Shown: positions 35,360-44,566 of the stretch, piece after piece
How the letters are laid out: every line of letters starts with the position of its first letter
How positions within the stretch are numbered: the stretch's first letter is position 1
Assembly (NCBI GenBank): GCA_019114005.1
Contig: DXGH01000012.1
Coordinates: forward strand, 19,249 to 83,248
Direction: 5' to 3'
Source of the DNA: Candidatus Acetatifactor stercoripullorum
GTDB lineage: Bacteria > Bacillota > Clostridia > Lachnospirales > Lachnospiraceae
DNA length: 64,000 nt
Position numbers and translations under genes: made by a program
The notes under the pieces: model-generated
What the model saw: only the letters and a program-made list of their open reading frames with translations
What the model was told of the DNA's origin: nothing
Database searches by the model: none

Positions 35360-36391
35360 ATGAAAAGGAATGAAGCAAAAATAAAAAGAAACAAAAAAGG
35401 AAACAAAATATGGATGCTGGGCCTTGCCCTGCTTGCGGCTGCTGGGCTTTTGACAGGCTGCGTGGGAAGCGGAAACACATCTGCGCAGGAAGGAGAGACG
35501 GTGCGCGTGGGATCCCTGAAAGGGCCCACCTCCATGGGACTTCTTTTTTTGATGGAGAAGGCGGAGAATGGGGAGGCGCAAAACAATTATGCGTTTCAGA
35601 CGGCGGCGTCGGCGGATGAGCTGCTGCCTCTGATGGTCAAGGGTGAGCTGGATATCGCGCTGGTTCCGGCCAATGTGGCCAGCGTGCTGTATCAAAGAAC
35701 AGAGGGCAATGTCTGTGTGATAGATATTAATACGCTGGGCGTGCTCTATGTGGTGTCCGGAGATGATTCTGTGGAGAGCATTGCCGATTTGAAAGGCAGA
35801 ACCATTTATCTGACAGGCAAAGGCACCACGCCGGATTATGCCCTGCAGTATCTTCTAAATGCCAATCAAATGACCACTCAGGACTGTGTGCTGGAGTATA
35901 AGTCCGAGGCTGCGGAGGTGGCTGCGGTGCTTGCCAAAAACCCAGACGCCATCGGCCTGCTGCCCCAGCCCTTTGTGACGTCAGCCTGCGTCCAGAATCC
36001 CGAACTGGACATTGTGCTTGATCTGAATGCGGAATGGGACAAGGTGCAGGGGGAGGACGGCAGCAGTCTGGTAACCGGAGTTACGGTTGTAAGGAAGGAA
36101 TTTCTGGAGGAGCAGGAAGAGGCGGTGCGCTCTTTCCTGGAAGAGCACAGTCAGAGTGCGGCGCAGATCAATGAGGACGTGGAAACAGGTGCGTCTTTTG
36201 CAGTTTCCCAGGGGATTGTAGCTGAGGAGGTCATTGCACAGAAGGCGATTCCCCGGTGTAATATCACCTGCATCACAGGGGAAGCCATGAAGCAGGCACT
36301 TTCCGGATATCTTGAGGTGCTTTATGGGCAGTCCCCGGAATCCGTGGGAGGAGCGCTGCCGGGAGAGGATTTCTATTATATAGGACAGTAA
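35360..36391 (+). CDS. ABC transporter substrate-binding lipoprotein (NitT/TauT/SsuA-like)
   Basis: 343 aa lipoprotein: signal peptide with lipobox LLTGC, cysteine at about residue 34. The mature domain has the type II periplasmic-binding layout of the NMT1/SsuA group (VRVGSLKGPTSMGLLFLME; GELDIALVPANVASVLYQR; DLKGRTIYLTGKGTTPDYAL). The ligand (nitrate, sulfonate, thiamine precursor or other) cannot be read from sequence. ATG 35360 is preferred over TTG 35342. The fused permease-ATPase gene follows after 3 bases. Confidence 0.88.
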   Translation: MKRNEAKIKRNKKGNKIWMLGLALLAAAGLLTGCVGSGNTSAQEGETVRVGSLKGPTSMGLLFLMEKAENGEAQNNYAFQTAASADELLPLMVKGELDIALVPANVASVLYQRTEGNVCVIDINTLGVLYVVSGDDSVESIADLKGRTIYLTGKGTTPDYALQYLLNANQMTTQDCVLEYKSEAAEVAAVLAKNPDAIGLLPQPFVTSACVQNPELDIVLDLNAEWDKVQGEDGSSLVTGVTVVRKEFLEEQEEAVRSFLEEHSQSAAQINEDVETGASFAVSQGIVAEEVIAQKAIPRCNITCITGEAMKQALSGYLEVLYGQSPESVGGALPGEDFYYIGQ

Positions 36392-36394
36392 ATT

Positions 36395-37684
36395 ATGGGA
36401 CGCAAAATTTTAATCGCCATATTTTGGCTGGCTGTGTGGCACGGACTGGCTTTGTGGGTGGACAATCCTATTCTCCTGGTCACGCCCACCCAGGCCCTTT
36501 GGCGGCTGTGGGAGCTGCTGCCGAGGGCGGATTTCTGGTGCAGTGTGGGCGCTTCCCTGCTTCGTATTTCAGGGGGCTTTTTCCTGGGGACGGCGCTTGG
36601 ACTTTTCCTGGCGGGGGCAAGTTATAAAAGCAGGCTGCTTGAGGAGGTGCTTTCTCCGGTCATGACGCTCTTAAAAGCCATACCGGTGGCCTCCTTTGCA
36701 GTGATATTGCTGATCTGGTGGGGGTCTTCCGCGCTGGCGGCGGCTATCAGCTTCTTAGTGGTGTTTCCGAATCTGTATGTTCAGACCCTGGAGGGGCTTA
36801 GGGCGGCGGATCAGAAGCTTTTAGAAATGGGGAGAGTGTTCGGACTGCCTTTTTGGAATCGTTTTTTTTATATTTACCGGCCTGCGCTGAAGCCCTTTGT
36901 GTACGGCGCAATGAAGATATCCCTGGGCATGAGCTGGAAATCCGGCGTGGCGGCAGAGGTGATCGGGATACCGGATTTTTCCATCGGAGAAAGGCTGTAT
37001 CTGTCAAAAATTAATCTGGATACGGCGGGAGTTTTTGCCTGGACGGCTGTGGTGATTCTGCTGAGCGTAGTATTTGAGAGGGCGGTTCTTTTTCTGCTTT
37101 CCTTATTTTTCAGGTGGGAGCCCTCCTGTAGAAGGTCCGCCTTAAAAAAAGAGTCCGGTACAGAGGGGAGGCTCCTCTTAAGCGGAGTATCCAAGTCCTA
37201 TGGGGAGTTATCCGTGATAAAGAACCTTTCCGCCAGCTACGGACCGGGAGAGCAGGTTCTGCTCCAAAGCCCTTCGGGCAGCGGCAAGACCACGCTGCTT
37301 TTCCTGCTGTGCGGATTGGAACAGCCGGATGAGGGCAGCATTCTGCGTCAGGGGAACTGCAGCATGGTGTTTCAGGAGGACAGGCTCTGTGAGGATTACA
37401 GTGCAGTTAAGAATGTGGAGCTGGTTACGGGGGACAGAGAGTGTGCCAAAAGAGCTCTGAGGGAGCTTTTGGAGGAGGAAGCTCTTTATAAGCCCTGCAG
37501 GGAGCTGAGCGGGGGCATGAAGCGCCGCGTGGCGCTGGTGAGGGCCCTGGAGGCGGATTCCCGGATTCTGCTTTTGGACGAGCCCTTTACGGGTATGGAC
37601 GTGCAGACCAGAGAGCGGGCCAGGGAATATGTGGAGAAAAGAAGAAAAGGGAGACTGCTTGTGATGGCAACCCACATGTACTAA
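36395..37684 (+). CDS. Fused ABC importer permease and ATPase
   Basis: 429 aa with two normally separate subunits in one chain. Residues 1-245 form a permease with about six membrane segments and the EAA-type loop (LRAADQKLLEMGRVFGLPFWNRFFYIYRPALKPF). Residues about 257-429 form an ATP-binding domain: Walker A SPSGSGKTT, Q-loop VFQEDRL, signature LSGGMKRR, Walker B and D-loop ILLLDEPFTGMD, H-switch ATHMY. The chain stops right after the H-switch, so the usual last ~30-40 residues of the ATPase are missing. It serves the lipoprotein encoded just upstream. Confidence 0.88.
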   Translation: MGRKILIAIFWLAVWHGLALWVDNPILLVTPTQALWRLWELLPRADFWCSVGASLLRISGGFFLGTALGLFLAGASYKSRLLEEVLSPVMTLLKAIPVASFAVILLIWWGSSALAAAISFLVVFPNLYVQTLEGLRAADQKLLEMGRVFGLPFWNRFFYIYRPALKPFVYGAMKISLGMSWKSGVAAEVIGIPDFSIGERLYLSKINLDTAGVFAWTAVVILLSVVFERAVLFLLSLFFRWEPSCRRSALKKESGTEGRLLLSGVSKSYGELSVIKNLSASYGPGEQVLLQSPSGSGKTTLLFLLCGLEQPDEGSILRQGNCSMVFQEDRLCEDYSAVKNVELVTGDRECAKRALRELLEEEALYKPCRELSGGMKRRVALVRALEADSRILLLDEPFTGMDVQTRERAREYVEKRRKGRLLVMATHMY

Positions 37685-37717
37685 AAATCGGTGTACTAAA
37701 AATCTTCGTAAAAATGT

Positions 37718-37746
37718 TTGTGTTTTTGCGGGTCCTATGCTATAAT
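37718..37746 (+). promoter_or_regulatory. Promoter of tig
   Basis: TTGTGT (37718-37723), 17-base spacer, TATAAT (37741-37746) with an extended -10 TGC just before it. Confidence 0.75.
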
Positions 37747-37833
37747 TCTAAAATGACTGTAATTATGTGCTGATTTTTATATGAAAGAATGAATAGATAC
37801 CCGGCACAGGGCGGTTGAAGGAGGAAATATAGA

Positions 37834-39174
37834 ATGAGTTTACAGGTAGAAAAGTTAGAGAAGAACATGGCAAAGCTGACCATCGAGGTGTCTGCGGAGG
37901 AATTGGAAAAGGCGCTGGATGAGGCTTACAGAAAAAATAAGAACAGGATCAGCATCCCGGGCTTCCGCAAGGGCAAGGCGCCCCGCAGGATGATTGAGCA
38001 GGTTTACGGCAGGGAGGTATTTTATGAGGATGCCGCCAATGCCCTGATTCCCCAGGCATATGACAGTGCGCTGGAGGAGTGTGAGGAGAGTATTGTTTCT
38101 TCACCAAAGATTGAAGTGACCCAGATCGAGGCTGGAAAGCCCTTTGTCTTTACGGCGGAGGTGGCCTTGAAGCCGGAGGTGACCCTTGGAAAATATAAGG
38201 GCGTGAAGGTGGATAAGATGGACGTGGAAGTAACCGATGAGGAAGTGGAAGCGGAAATCGGCAGAGAGAGAGAGAGCAATGCAAGGACCATTACCGTGGA
38301 GGACAGGCCGGTACAGGACAAGGATATGACGGTAATTGACTTTGAAGGCTTTGTGGACGGCGTTGCCTTCGAGGGCGGAAAAGGAGAAAACTACCCTCTG
38401 ACCATTGGCTCCGGTGCTTTTATTCCCGGTTTTGAGGAGGGATTGATCGGCGCACAGATCGGCGAAGAGGTTGAGGTGAACGTGACCTTCCCTGAGGATT
38501 ATCAGGCAAGCGAGCTTGCAGGAAAGCCCGCTGTGTTCAAGTGTACCGTTAAGGAGATCAAGGAAAAGGAGCTTCCCGAGCTCGACGATGAGTTTGCAAG
38601 CGAGGTGTCTGAATTTGACACCATGGCAGAGTACAGGGAGGATGTGAAAAAGAAGCTGGGAGACAGAAAGGCGGCTGAGGCAAAGAGCGCCAAGGAGGAT
38701 GCCGTGATAGACGCTGTCATTGCGGAAGCGCAGATGGAGATTCCTGATGCCATGCTGGAGACACAGCAGAGACAGATGGTGGATGAATTTGCCCAGAGAA
38801 TCCAGTCCCAGGGTCTTTCCATGGATCAGTATATGCAGTTTACCGGTCTTACTGCAGATAAAATGCTGGAGCAGGTAAAGCCCCAGGCCCTTAAGAGAAT
38901 CCAGTCCCGTCTTGTTATGGAGGCAGTTGCCGCTGCTGAAAAGATTGAGGCTTCCGAGGAAGAATTTGAGGAAGAGGTAAAGGTAATGGGCGAGGCTTAT
39001 CAGCTTGAGCCTGAAAAGGTAAAGGAACTGCTTGGCGAAAACGGCAAAAAGCAGGTAAAGGAAGACATCTGCATCAAAAAGGCGGTGGACTTCGTGGTGG
39101 AAAATGCCAAGGAGACAAAGGCTTCCAAGACAAAGGCCCAAAAGGCAGAGGAAGAGGCCAAAGAGGAAGCTTAA
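37834..39174 (+). CDS. tig: Trigger factor
   Basis: Ribosome-bound chaperone and peptidyl-prolyl isomerase. 446 aa: N-terminal ribosome-binding domain with the signature region GFRKGKAPRRM (near residue 45), an FKBP domain (about 160-245, VIDFEGFVDGVAFEGGKGENYPLTIGSGAFIPGFEEGL), and a long helical C-terminal domain ending in a lysine/glutamate-rich tail. Preceded by GGAGG. The clpP-clpX operon follows, as in many Firmicutes, but a strong hairpin separates them. Confidence 0.97.
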   Translation: MSLQVEKLEKNMAKLTIEVSAEELEKALDEAYRKNKNRISIPGFRKGKAPRRMIEQVYGREVFYEDAANALIPQAYDSALEECEESIVSSPKIEVTQIEAGKPFVFTAEVALKPEVTLGKYKGVKVDKMDVEVTDEEVEAEIGRERESNARTITVEDRPVQDKDMTVIDFEGFVDGVAFEGGKGENYPLTIGSGAFIPGFEEGLIGAQIGEEVEVNVTFPEDYQASELAGKPAVFKCTVKEIKEKELPELDDEFASEVSEFDTMAEYREDVKKKLGDRKAAEAKSAKEDAVIDAVIAEAQMEIPDAMLETQQRQMVDEFAQRIQSQGLSMDQYMQFTGLTADKMLEQVKPQALKRIQSRLVMEAVAAAEKIEASEEEFEEEVKVMGEAYQLEPEKVKELLGENGKKQVKEDICIKKAVDFVVENAKETKASKTKAQKAEEEAKEEA

Positions 39175-39204
39175 GCCCGCACAGAAGGACGATGGGGAGA
39201 AAGA

Positions 39205-39258
39205 CATACGGTTGTGCCCGGGAATTTCCCGGGTACAACCGTATGTATGTTAAGTTTT
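39205..39258 (+). terminator. Terminator of tig, near-perfect long stem
   Basis: CATACGGTTGTGCCCGGGAA pairs with TTCCCGGGTACAACCGTATG (39205-39245) with one mismatch; the T tract GTTTTTATT follows about 7 bases later. Confidence 0.75.
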
Positions 39259-39279
39259 TATTAAATCAGCGTTTTCTCA

Positions 39280-39308
39280 TTGAAAAAGGAAATTGAGTGG
39301 GATATGAT
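39280..39308 (+). promoter_or_regulatory. Promoter of clpP-clpX
   Basis: TTGAAA (39280-39285), 17-base spacer, TATGAT (39303-39308). No CtsR-type heptad repeat was seen. Confidence 0.7.
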
Positions 39309-39353
39309 AGAAATGGTATGGATTTTATGAATTGACAGATTGGAGGATTTGGG

Positions 39354-39953
39354 ATGGCTTTAATACCTTATGTCATTGAACAGACAAGCAAGGGTGAAAG
39401 ATCTTACGATATCTATTCAAGACTTTTAAAAGACAGGATTATTTTTTTAGGAGAAGAAGTAAATGAGACCACAGCCAGCATTGTGGTGGCGCAGATGCTG
39501 TTTTTGGAGGCGGAGGACCCGGAAAAGGACATCCACCTTTATATTAACAGCCCCGGGGGCAGCGTTACGGCGGGCATGGCTATCTACGATACCATGCGCT
39601 ATATCAAATGTGACGTATCCACAGTATGTATCGGCATGGCGGCCAGCATGGGGGCTTTTCTGCTGGCAGGGGGCGCAAAGGGAAAGCGTTTTGCCCTTCC
39701 TAACGCGGAAATCATGATACACCAGCCGCTGGGAGGAACCCAGGGCCAGGCTACGGAAATTGAGATTGCGGCAAAGCACATCTTGAAAACCAAGGAGAAG
39801 CTGAACCGTATACTGGCGGAAAACACAGGAAGAGATTATGAAACTATTTGCGCGGATACTGAGCGTGATAACTGGAAGAGCGCACAGGAGGCCTGCGAAT
39901 ACGGACTGATTGATAAGGTGATCGTCTCCCATGACGTGCAGGAGACCAAGTAA
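39354..39953 (+). CDS. clpP: ATP-dependent Clp protease proteolytic subunit
   Basis: 199 aa serine peptidase. The catalytic serine is in [16 protein letters not shown], the histidine in [19 protein letters not shown], and the aspartate in the C-terminal [26 protein letters not shown] precedes the ATG. clpX, its unfoldase partner, follows after 40 bases. Confidence 0.98.
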   Translation: MALIPYVIEQTSKGERSYDIYSRLLKDRIIFLGEEVNETTASIVVAQMLFLEAEDPEKDIHLYINSPGGSVTAGMAIYDTMRYIKCDVSTVCIGMAASMGAFLLAGGAKGKRFALPNAEIMIHQPLGGTQGQATEIEIAAKHILKTKEKLNRILAENTGRDYETICADTERDNWKSAQEACEYGLIDKVIVSHDVQETK

Positions 39954-39993
39954 AAAGCGCAGAAAGTAAAAGTGAGGAAACAGGAGTAAATTA

Positions 39994-41256
39994 ATGGCAG
40001 GTAAAAATTCCGGTAATGATGTAAGATGTTCCTTCTGCAACAAAACCCAGAGCCAGGTGCGCAAGCTGATTGCGGGACCGGCAGGGGTATATATCTGTGA
40101 CGAGTGCGTGGATATCTGCGCCGATATTCTGGAGGAGGAGCTGGAGGAGGAAGAAGTAGAAGAGGTTCAAAATCCCGAGATCAATCTTTTGAAGCCGAAG
40201 GAGATCAAGCATTTTCTGGACGATTATGTGATTGGCCAGGAGGAGGCAAAAAAGGTTTTGTCTGTGGCGGTATACAATCATTACAAAAGAGTGACGGCGC
40301 CCAAGGATCTGGATGATGTGGAGCTGCAGAAAAGCAATATTATTATGATAGGGCCCACGGGCTCCGGCAAAACTTATCTTGCCCAGACTCTGGCAAAGAT
40401 TATCAATGTGCCCTTTGCCATTGCGGACGCCACCACCCTCACCGAGGCCGGCTATGTGGGCGAGGATGTGGAAAACATCCTGTTAAAGCTCATTCAGGCT
40501 GCGGACTATGATGTGGACCGCGCTCAGTTTGGCATCATTTATATTGATGAGATTGATAAGATCACAAAGAAGAGTGAAAATGTCTCTATTACCCGTGATG
40601 TGTCCGGAGAAGGTGTTCAGCAGGCCCTCCTGAAAATTGTGGAGGGGACTGTGGCAAGCGTTCCTCCCCAGGGAGGAAGAAAGCATCCCCATCAGGAGCT
40701 GATTCAGATCGACACCTCCAACATTTTGTTTATCTGCGGAGGGGCCTTCGACGGACTGGAGAAGATCGTGGAGTCCAGACTGGACCGCAAGTCCATTGGA
40801 TTCAACACAGAGATTTCCAAGAAGTCCGAGAAGGAGCTCAGCGATCTGCTTGCGGAGGTTACCCCGCAGGATTTGGTGAAATATGGATTGATTCCTGAAT
40901 TTGTGGGACGTGTGCCTATCTGCGTATCCCTGAGAGGACTGGATAAGGAGGCCTTGGTAAAAATACTGAAGGAGCCGAAAAACGCCTTGATCAAGCAGTA
41001 TCAAAAGCTGTTTGACATGGATGATGTGGAGCTGACCTTTGAGGAGGATGCGATACAGGCCATCGCGGAAAAAGCCTTTGAGCGCAAAACTGGAGCCCGG
41101 GGACTCCGCTCCATTATGGAGAGCGTTATGATGGATACCATGTATCAGATTCCTTCGGACGATACCATAGAGGCCTGTGTGGTTACCAAAGGAGCGGTGG
41201 AGGGGGACAGCAAGCCCCTTACCATTCACAGAGAGGCTATGAAGAGAGCGAAATAA
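39994..41256 (+). CDS. clpX: ATP-dependent Clp protease ATP-binding subunit ClpX
   Basis: AAA+ unfoldase that feeds substrates to ClpP. 420 aa: N-terminal C4 zinc-binding domain (CSFCNKTQ, then CDECVDIC), Walker [13 protein letters not shown] near residue 115, Walker [11 protein letters not shown] near 185, and the pore and ClpP-binding (IGF-type) region [11 protein letters not shown] near 265. Followed by a strong terminator. Confidence 0.98.
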   Translation: MAGKNSGNDVRCSFCNKTQSQVRKLIAGPAGVYICDECVDICADILEEELEEEEVEEVQNPEINLLKPKEIKHFLDDYVIGQEEAKKVLSVAVYNHYKRVTAPKDLDDVELQKSNIIMIGPTGSGKTYLAQTLAKIINVPFAIADATTLTEAGYVGEDVENILLKLIQAADYDVDRAQFGIIYIDEIDKITKKSENVSITRDVSGEGVQQALLKIVEGTVASVPPQGGRKHPHQELIQIDTSNILFICGGAFDGLEKIVESRLDRKSIGFNTEISKKSEKELSDLLAEVTPQDLVKYGLIPEFVGRVPICVSLRGLDKEALVKILKEPKNALIKQYQKLFDMDDVELTFEEDAIQAIAEKAFERKTGARGLRSIMESVMMDTMYQIPSDDTIEACVVTKGAVEGDSKPLTIHREAMKRAK

Positions 41257-41285
41257 ACATGAGACGGCAGCGTCTTATGCAGCAG

Positions 41286-41312
41286 GCGCCGCCTTTTGGG
41301 CGGCGCTTTTTT
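41286..41312 (+). terminator. Intrinsic terminator of clpP-clpX
   Basis: GCGCCGCC (41286-41293) pairs with GGCGGCGC (41299-41306), followed by TTTTTT. ysxC begins 18 bases later, so read-through or a promoter hidden here must serve it. Confidence 0.85.
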
Positions 41313-41329
41313 GACAAAAGTGAGGAAAA

Positions 41330-41929
41330 ATGATAATTAAAAGTGTAAATCTGGAGACGGTCTGCGGCATTACCAGCAAGCTGCCGGATAATGCCTATCC
41401 GGAGGTGGCCTTTGCGGGGAGGAGCAATGTGGGAAAATCTTCTCTGATTAACGCGCTGATGAACAGAAAGTCTTTGGCGCGGATCAGCTCACAGCCCGGA
41501 AAAACCCAGACCATCAATTATTACAATGTAAATGATGCCATTTACTTCGTAGATCTGCCCGGGTACGGCTATGCCAGGGTCAGCGAGAGCGTGAAGGCCC
41601 AGTGGGGAAAAATGATTGAAAATTATCTGCGCCGTTCCAAACAGCTTCGGACGGTCTTTCTTCTGGTGGATATCAGGCACGCGCCCACAAAGAACGATGT
41701 GGTTATGTATGACTGGATCTGCAGAAACGGTTATCAGCCTGTTATTATCGCCACCAAGCTGGATAAGATAAAGCGCAGTCAGATACAGAGTCAGATAAAG
41801 CTGATTAAAACTACGCTGGACGCATCAAAGGAGACTCTTATCATTCCTTTTTCGGCCCAGACCAAGCAGGGAAGAGAAGAAATCTATGAAGTGATAGAAA
41901 CATTCCTTGGGACAGAGGGTCCGCAGTAG
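41330..41929 (+). CDS. ysxC: Ribosome biogenesis GTPase YsxC/EngB
   Basis: 199 aa GTPase needed for 50S subunit assembly. G1 GRSNVGKSSLINAL near residue 32, G2 region SSQPGKTQTINYY, G3 VDLPGYGYA, G4 TKLDK and G5 PFSAQT are all present. GAGG precedes the ATG. Commonly found after the clp genes, as here. Confidence 0.96.
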   Translation: MIIKSVNLETVCGITSKLPDNAYPEVAFAGRSNVGKSSLINALMNRKSLARISSQPGKTQTINYYNVNDAIYFVDLPGYGYARVSESVKAQWGKMIENYLRRSKQLRTVFLLVDIRHAPTKNDVVMYDWICRNGYQPVIIATKLDKIKRSQIQSQIKLIKTTLDASKETLIIPFSAQTKQGREEIYEVIETFLGTEGPQ

Positions 41930-41947
41930 AGGGGAGAGTGGAGTGCT

Positions 41948-43120
41948 GTGAAGAAGTATTGCAAGGCATTGGCAAATCTGGCGATTGCCGGACTGGTGTT
42001 TCTGGCGGTTTGTTTTCTTGTGCCCAGACTGTTGATTTTTTTCGCCCCTTTTGTGGCGGGGTGGATTATTGCGCTGATCGCCGGGCCCTTTGTGCGGTTT
42101 TTTGAGGAAAAGATCAAGCTGAAGAGGAAGGTGGGCAGCGCATTTGTTATCATAGTGGTAATCGGGCTTGTGGTGCTGGTGCTGTATCTTGTTGGAGCAA
42201 AATTAGTGGAGGAGATTGTGGGTCTGATCAATTCCCTGCCGCAGATATGGGAAAGCATGGAGGAGGATTTTGCGGAAATTGGTCAAAATCTCAGTATTAT
42301 CTACAGCAGGCTGCCTGTAGATATCCAGAACACTCTCACAAGCTTTACAGATCAGATCGGCAGCTATGTGGGAGAGCTGTTTAGCCGCGCGGGTTCCCCT
42401 ACCATCGCAGCGGCAGGAAATTTTGCAAAGCGGCTCCCCACCATTATTATTGGTGTGATTATGGCTCTTTTGTCCGCTTATTTCTTTGTGGCGGAGCGGC
42501 ATCTGATCGGGGAATGGTTCCGCAAATACACGCCGGAGTCCATTCAGACCCGTTACCGTATGCTGAAGCGGGCGCTGTTAAAGGCCGTGGGCGGTTATCT
42601 GAAGGCCCAGCTGAAAATAGAAATCTGGATGTATCTGCTCTTAGTGATCGGGCTTAGTATACTTCATGTGGACTATGTGCTTTTGATTGCTCTGGGAATT
42701 GCATTTTTGGATTTGCTTCCCTTTTTTGGAACGGGAACCGTTATGGTGCCCTGGGCAATATTGAAAATTTTGAGCGCCGATTACCAGATGGCCATTGGAC
42801 TTTTGATCATATGGGGAGTGGGGCAGCTTGCCCGTCAGTTGATTCAGCCCAAGATCGTGGGAGATTCTATCGGAGTGCCGCCCATACCTACCTTGTTTCT
42901 GCTGTTTTTGGGCTATAAATTCGGAGGTGTGCTGGGGATGATTGTGGCGGTTCCCTTGGGATTAATTGTGTATACCATGTATGAGGAGGGGGTCTTTGAC
43001 ACTACCAAGAACAGCGTGATGATTCTGGTGAGCGGGATCAACCGTTTCCGCAGGCTGCAGAAGGAGGACCTGGAAGGGATTTTCAAGGACCGGAAGGAGG
43101 AAACGCATGAGGAACATTAG
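41948..43120 (+). CDS. AI-2E family transporter (PerM/YtvI-like permease)
   Basis: 390 aa membrane protein of the AI-2E exporter superfamily with about eight membrane segments. The initiation codon is probably GTG 41948 (VKKYCKALANLAIAGLVFLAVCF). Family regions include GGYLKAQLKIEIWMYLLLVIGLSIL and a proline/glycine-rich DLLPFFGTGTVMVPWAI. Some sporulating Firmicutes have a related YtvI induced during sporulation; the substrate is unknown. The stop overlaps truA by 14 bases. Confidence 0.85.
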   Translation: MKKYCKALANLAIAGLVFLAVCFLVPRLLIFFAPFVAGWIIALIAGPFVRFFEEKIKLKRKVGSAFVIIVVIGLVVLVLYLVGAKLVEEIVGLINSLPQIWESMEEDFAEIGQNLSIIYSRLPVDIQNTLTSFTDQIGSYVGELFSRAGSPTIAAAGNFAKRLPTIIIGVIMALLSAYFFVAERHLIGEWFRKYTPESIQTRYRMLKRALLKAVGGYLKAQLKIEIWMYLLLVIGLSILHVDYVLLIALGIAFLDLLPFFGTGTVMVPWAILKILSADYQMAIGLLIIWGVGQLARQLIQPKIVGDSIGVPPIPTLFLLFLGYKFGGVLGMIVAVPLGLIVYTMYEEGVFDTTKNSVMILVSGINRFRRLQKEDLEGIFKDRKEETHEEH

Positions 43121-43844
43121 GCTTCTTTTGCAGTATGAGGGGACCAGATACCAGGGCTGGCAGCGGCAGGGAAGCTCTGAAAATACCATTCAGGGCCGCC
43201 TTGAGACGCTTCTTGGCAGAATGTGCGGGGAGCCGGTGGAGCTTTCTGCAAGCGGAAGAACGGACGCGGGGGTTCATGCGCTGGGACAGGTGGCAAATTT
43301 TCGCACGAACTGCCCGATGCCCACAGGGGAAATGCTTCAGTACATAAACAGGTATCTTCCTGAGGATATTGCAGTGACGGAGGTTTCGGAGGCGGGGCCC
43401 AGGTTTCACAGCAGACTCAATGCAAAAGGCAAGCAGTATCGGTATCTGGTGTTAAACAGCAGTGTGCCGGATGTGTTTTTGCGGAGGTATTCCCTGCAGG
43501 TGGCGGAGCCTTTAAATTTGTCTGCCATGGAGCGGGGAGCCCGTTATCTTGAAGGAGAGCATGATTTTGCTTCCTTTACCTCTGCAAAGAAGGGAAAGAA
43601 ATCCACAATCAGGCGGCTGGATTCCATTTCCGTGGAGCAGGAGGGAAGTCTGATTTCCTTTACCTTTACCGGAAATGGATTTCTGCATCATATGGTGCGG
43701 ATTCTTGTGGGAACCTTGCTGGAGGCGGGGGAAGGCAAAAGGGATGCAGACAGTATCCCGGCATTGATAGAGGCCAAAAACCGACAGCTGGCCGGGGCGC
43801 TGGCTCCGTCTAAGGGGCTGACGCTGATGAAGGTTTTCTATTAA
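43107..43844 (+). CDS. truA: tRNA pseudouridine synthase A
   Basis: Forms pseudouridine at positions 38-40 of the tRNA anticodon arm. 245 aa. The catalytic aspartate is in SASGRTDAGVHALGQVANF near residue 54. Begins MRNIRLLLQYEGTRYQGWQRQ, the family start; GGAGG lies inside the end of the previous gene. Confidence 0.96.
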   Translation: MRNIRLLLQYEGTRYQGWQRQGSSENTIQGRLETLLGRMCGEPVELSASGRTDAGVHALGQVANFRTNCPMPTGEMLQYINRYLPEDIAVTEVSEAGPRFHSRLNAKGKQYRYLVLNSSVPDVFLRRYSLQVAEPLNLSAMERGARYLEGEHDFASFTSAKKGKKSTIRRLDSISVEQEGSLISFTFTGNGFLHHMVRILVGTLLEAGEGKRDADSIPALIEAKNRQLAGALAPSKGLTLMKVFY

Positions 43845-43870
43845 AAATTTTTGAAAATTTGAAACTTTTT

Positions 43871-43910
43871 GCCCTGTAAAGTAGTCTAATACTTGTACAG
43901 GGCTTTTTTT
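43871..43910 (+). terminator. Intrinsic terminator of truA
   Basis: GCCCTGTA (43871-43878) pairs with TACAGGGC (43896-43903), followed by TTTTTTT. The stem extends inward through AGTA/TACT. Confidence 0.88.
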
Positions 43911-44017
43911 GATGCTTTTTAATGAGTTTATATGCAAAAAGTTTACAAGTTTGCAGTATATTATGCCTGAAAGGGATATTACTTAATAGAAAGGCTTGCC
44001 TTAAGGCGAAAGAAAAA

Positions 44018-44566
44018 ATGACGGAACAGGAAAGAAACCATCAGGAGCTGCAACTAAAAATTGACCGGTATGGGGATATGCTGTTTAAGCTCAGCTTTCT
44101 CAAGCTGCAGAATGTGCAGGATGCCGAGGATGTGGTACAGGAGGTTTTTTATCAGTACGTGAAACGGCAGGAGTCCTTTGCGGGAGAGGAACATGAAAAG
44201 GCATGGCTGATCCATGTGGCCTTAAATGCCTGCCGCAAAATCTGGCGCAGTGCATGGAACCGGCATAGAAGCCGGGAGGAGATATGGGAGCAGGACTGCA
44301 AGGCTCTTAGCGGGAGATTTGAGGAACCTGTGCCAGGGCCGGAGGAAAGCCTGATGAATGAGGAGGAGAAGGAAATGCTGTTTCGGGCGGTGAACGCACT
44401 GCCTGTCAGATACAGAGAGGTGATTCATCTGTTTTACTATGAAGGGCTTTCCGTCAGGGAAATCGCCAGGGCCATGGGACGTAAAGAATCCACCGTCACA
44501 TCCCAGCTGACCAGGGGACGGGAGCTTTTGAGAAAATTGCTGAAGGAGGAGTATGATTTTGCGTAA
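44018..44566 (+). CDS. ECF-type sigma-70 family sigma factor (second copy)
   Basis: 182 aa from ATG 44018; the ORF-track start 43922 would add 32 residues unlike the family. Region 2: MLFKLSFLKLQNVQDAEDVVQEVFYQYV. Region 4: LPVRYREVIHLFYYEGLSVREIARAMGRKESTVTSQLTRGRELL. The ribosome binding site is weak (GCGAAAGAAA). The stop overlaps the next gene by 14 bases, typical of a sigma/anti-sigma pair. It differs from the sigma at 19848 in linker and C-terminus, so this is not a recent duplication. Confidence 0.88.
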   Translation: MTEQERNHQELQLKIDRYGDMLFKLSFLKLQNVQDAEDVVQEVFYQYVKRQESFAGEEHEKAWLIHVALNACRKIWRSAWNRHRSREEIWEQDCKALSGRFEEPVPGPEESLMNEEEKEMLFRAVNALPVRYREVIHLFYYEGLSVREIARAMGRKESTVTSQLTRGRELLRKLLKEEYDFA

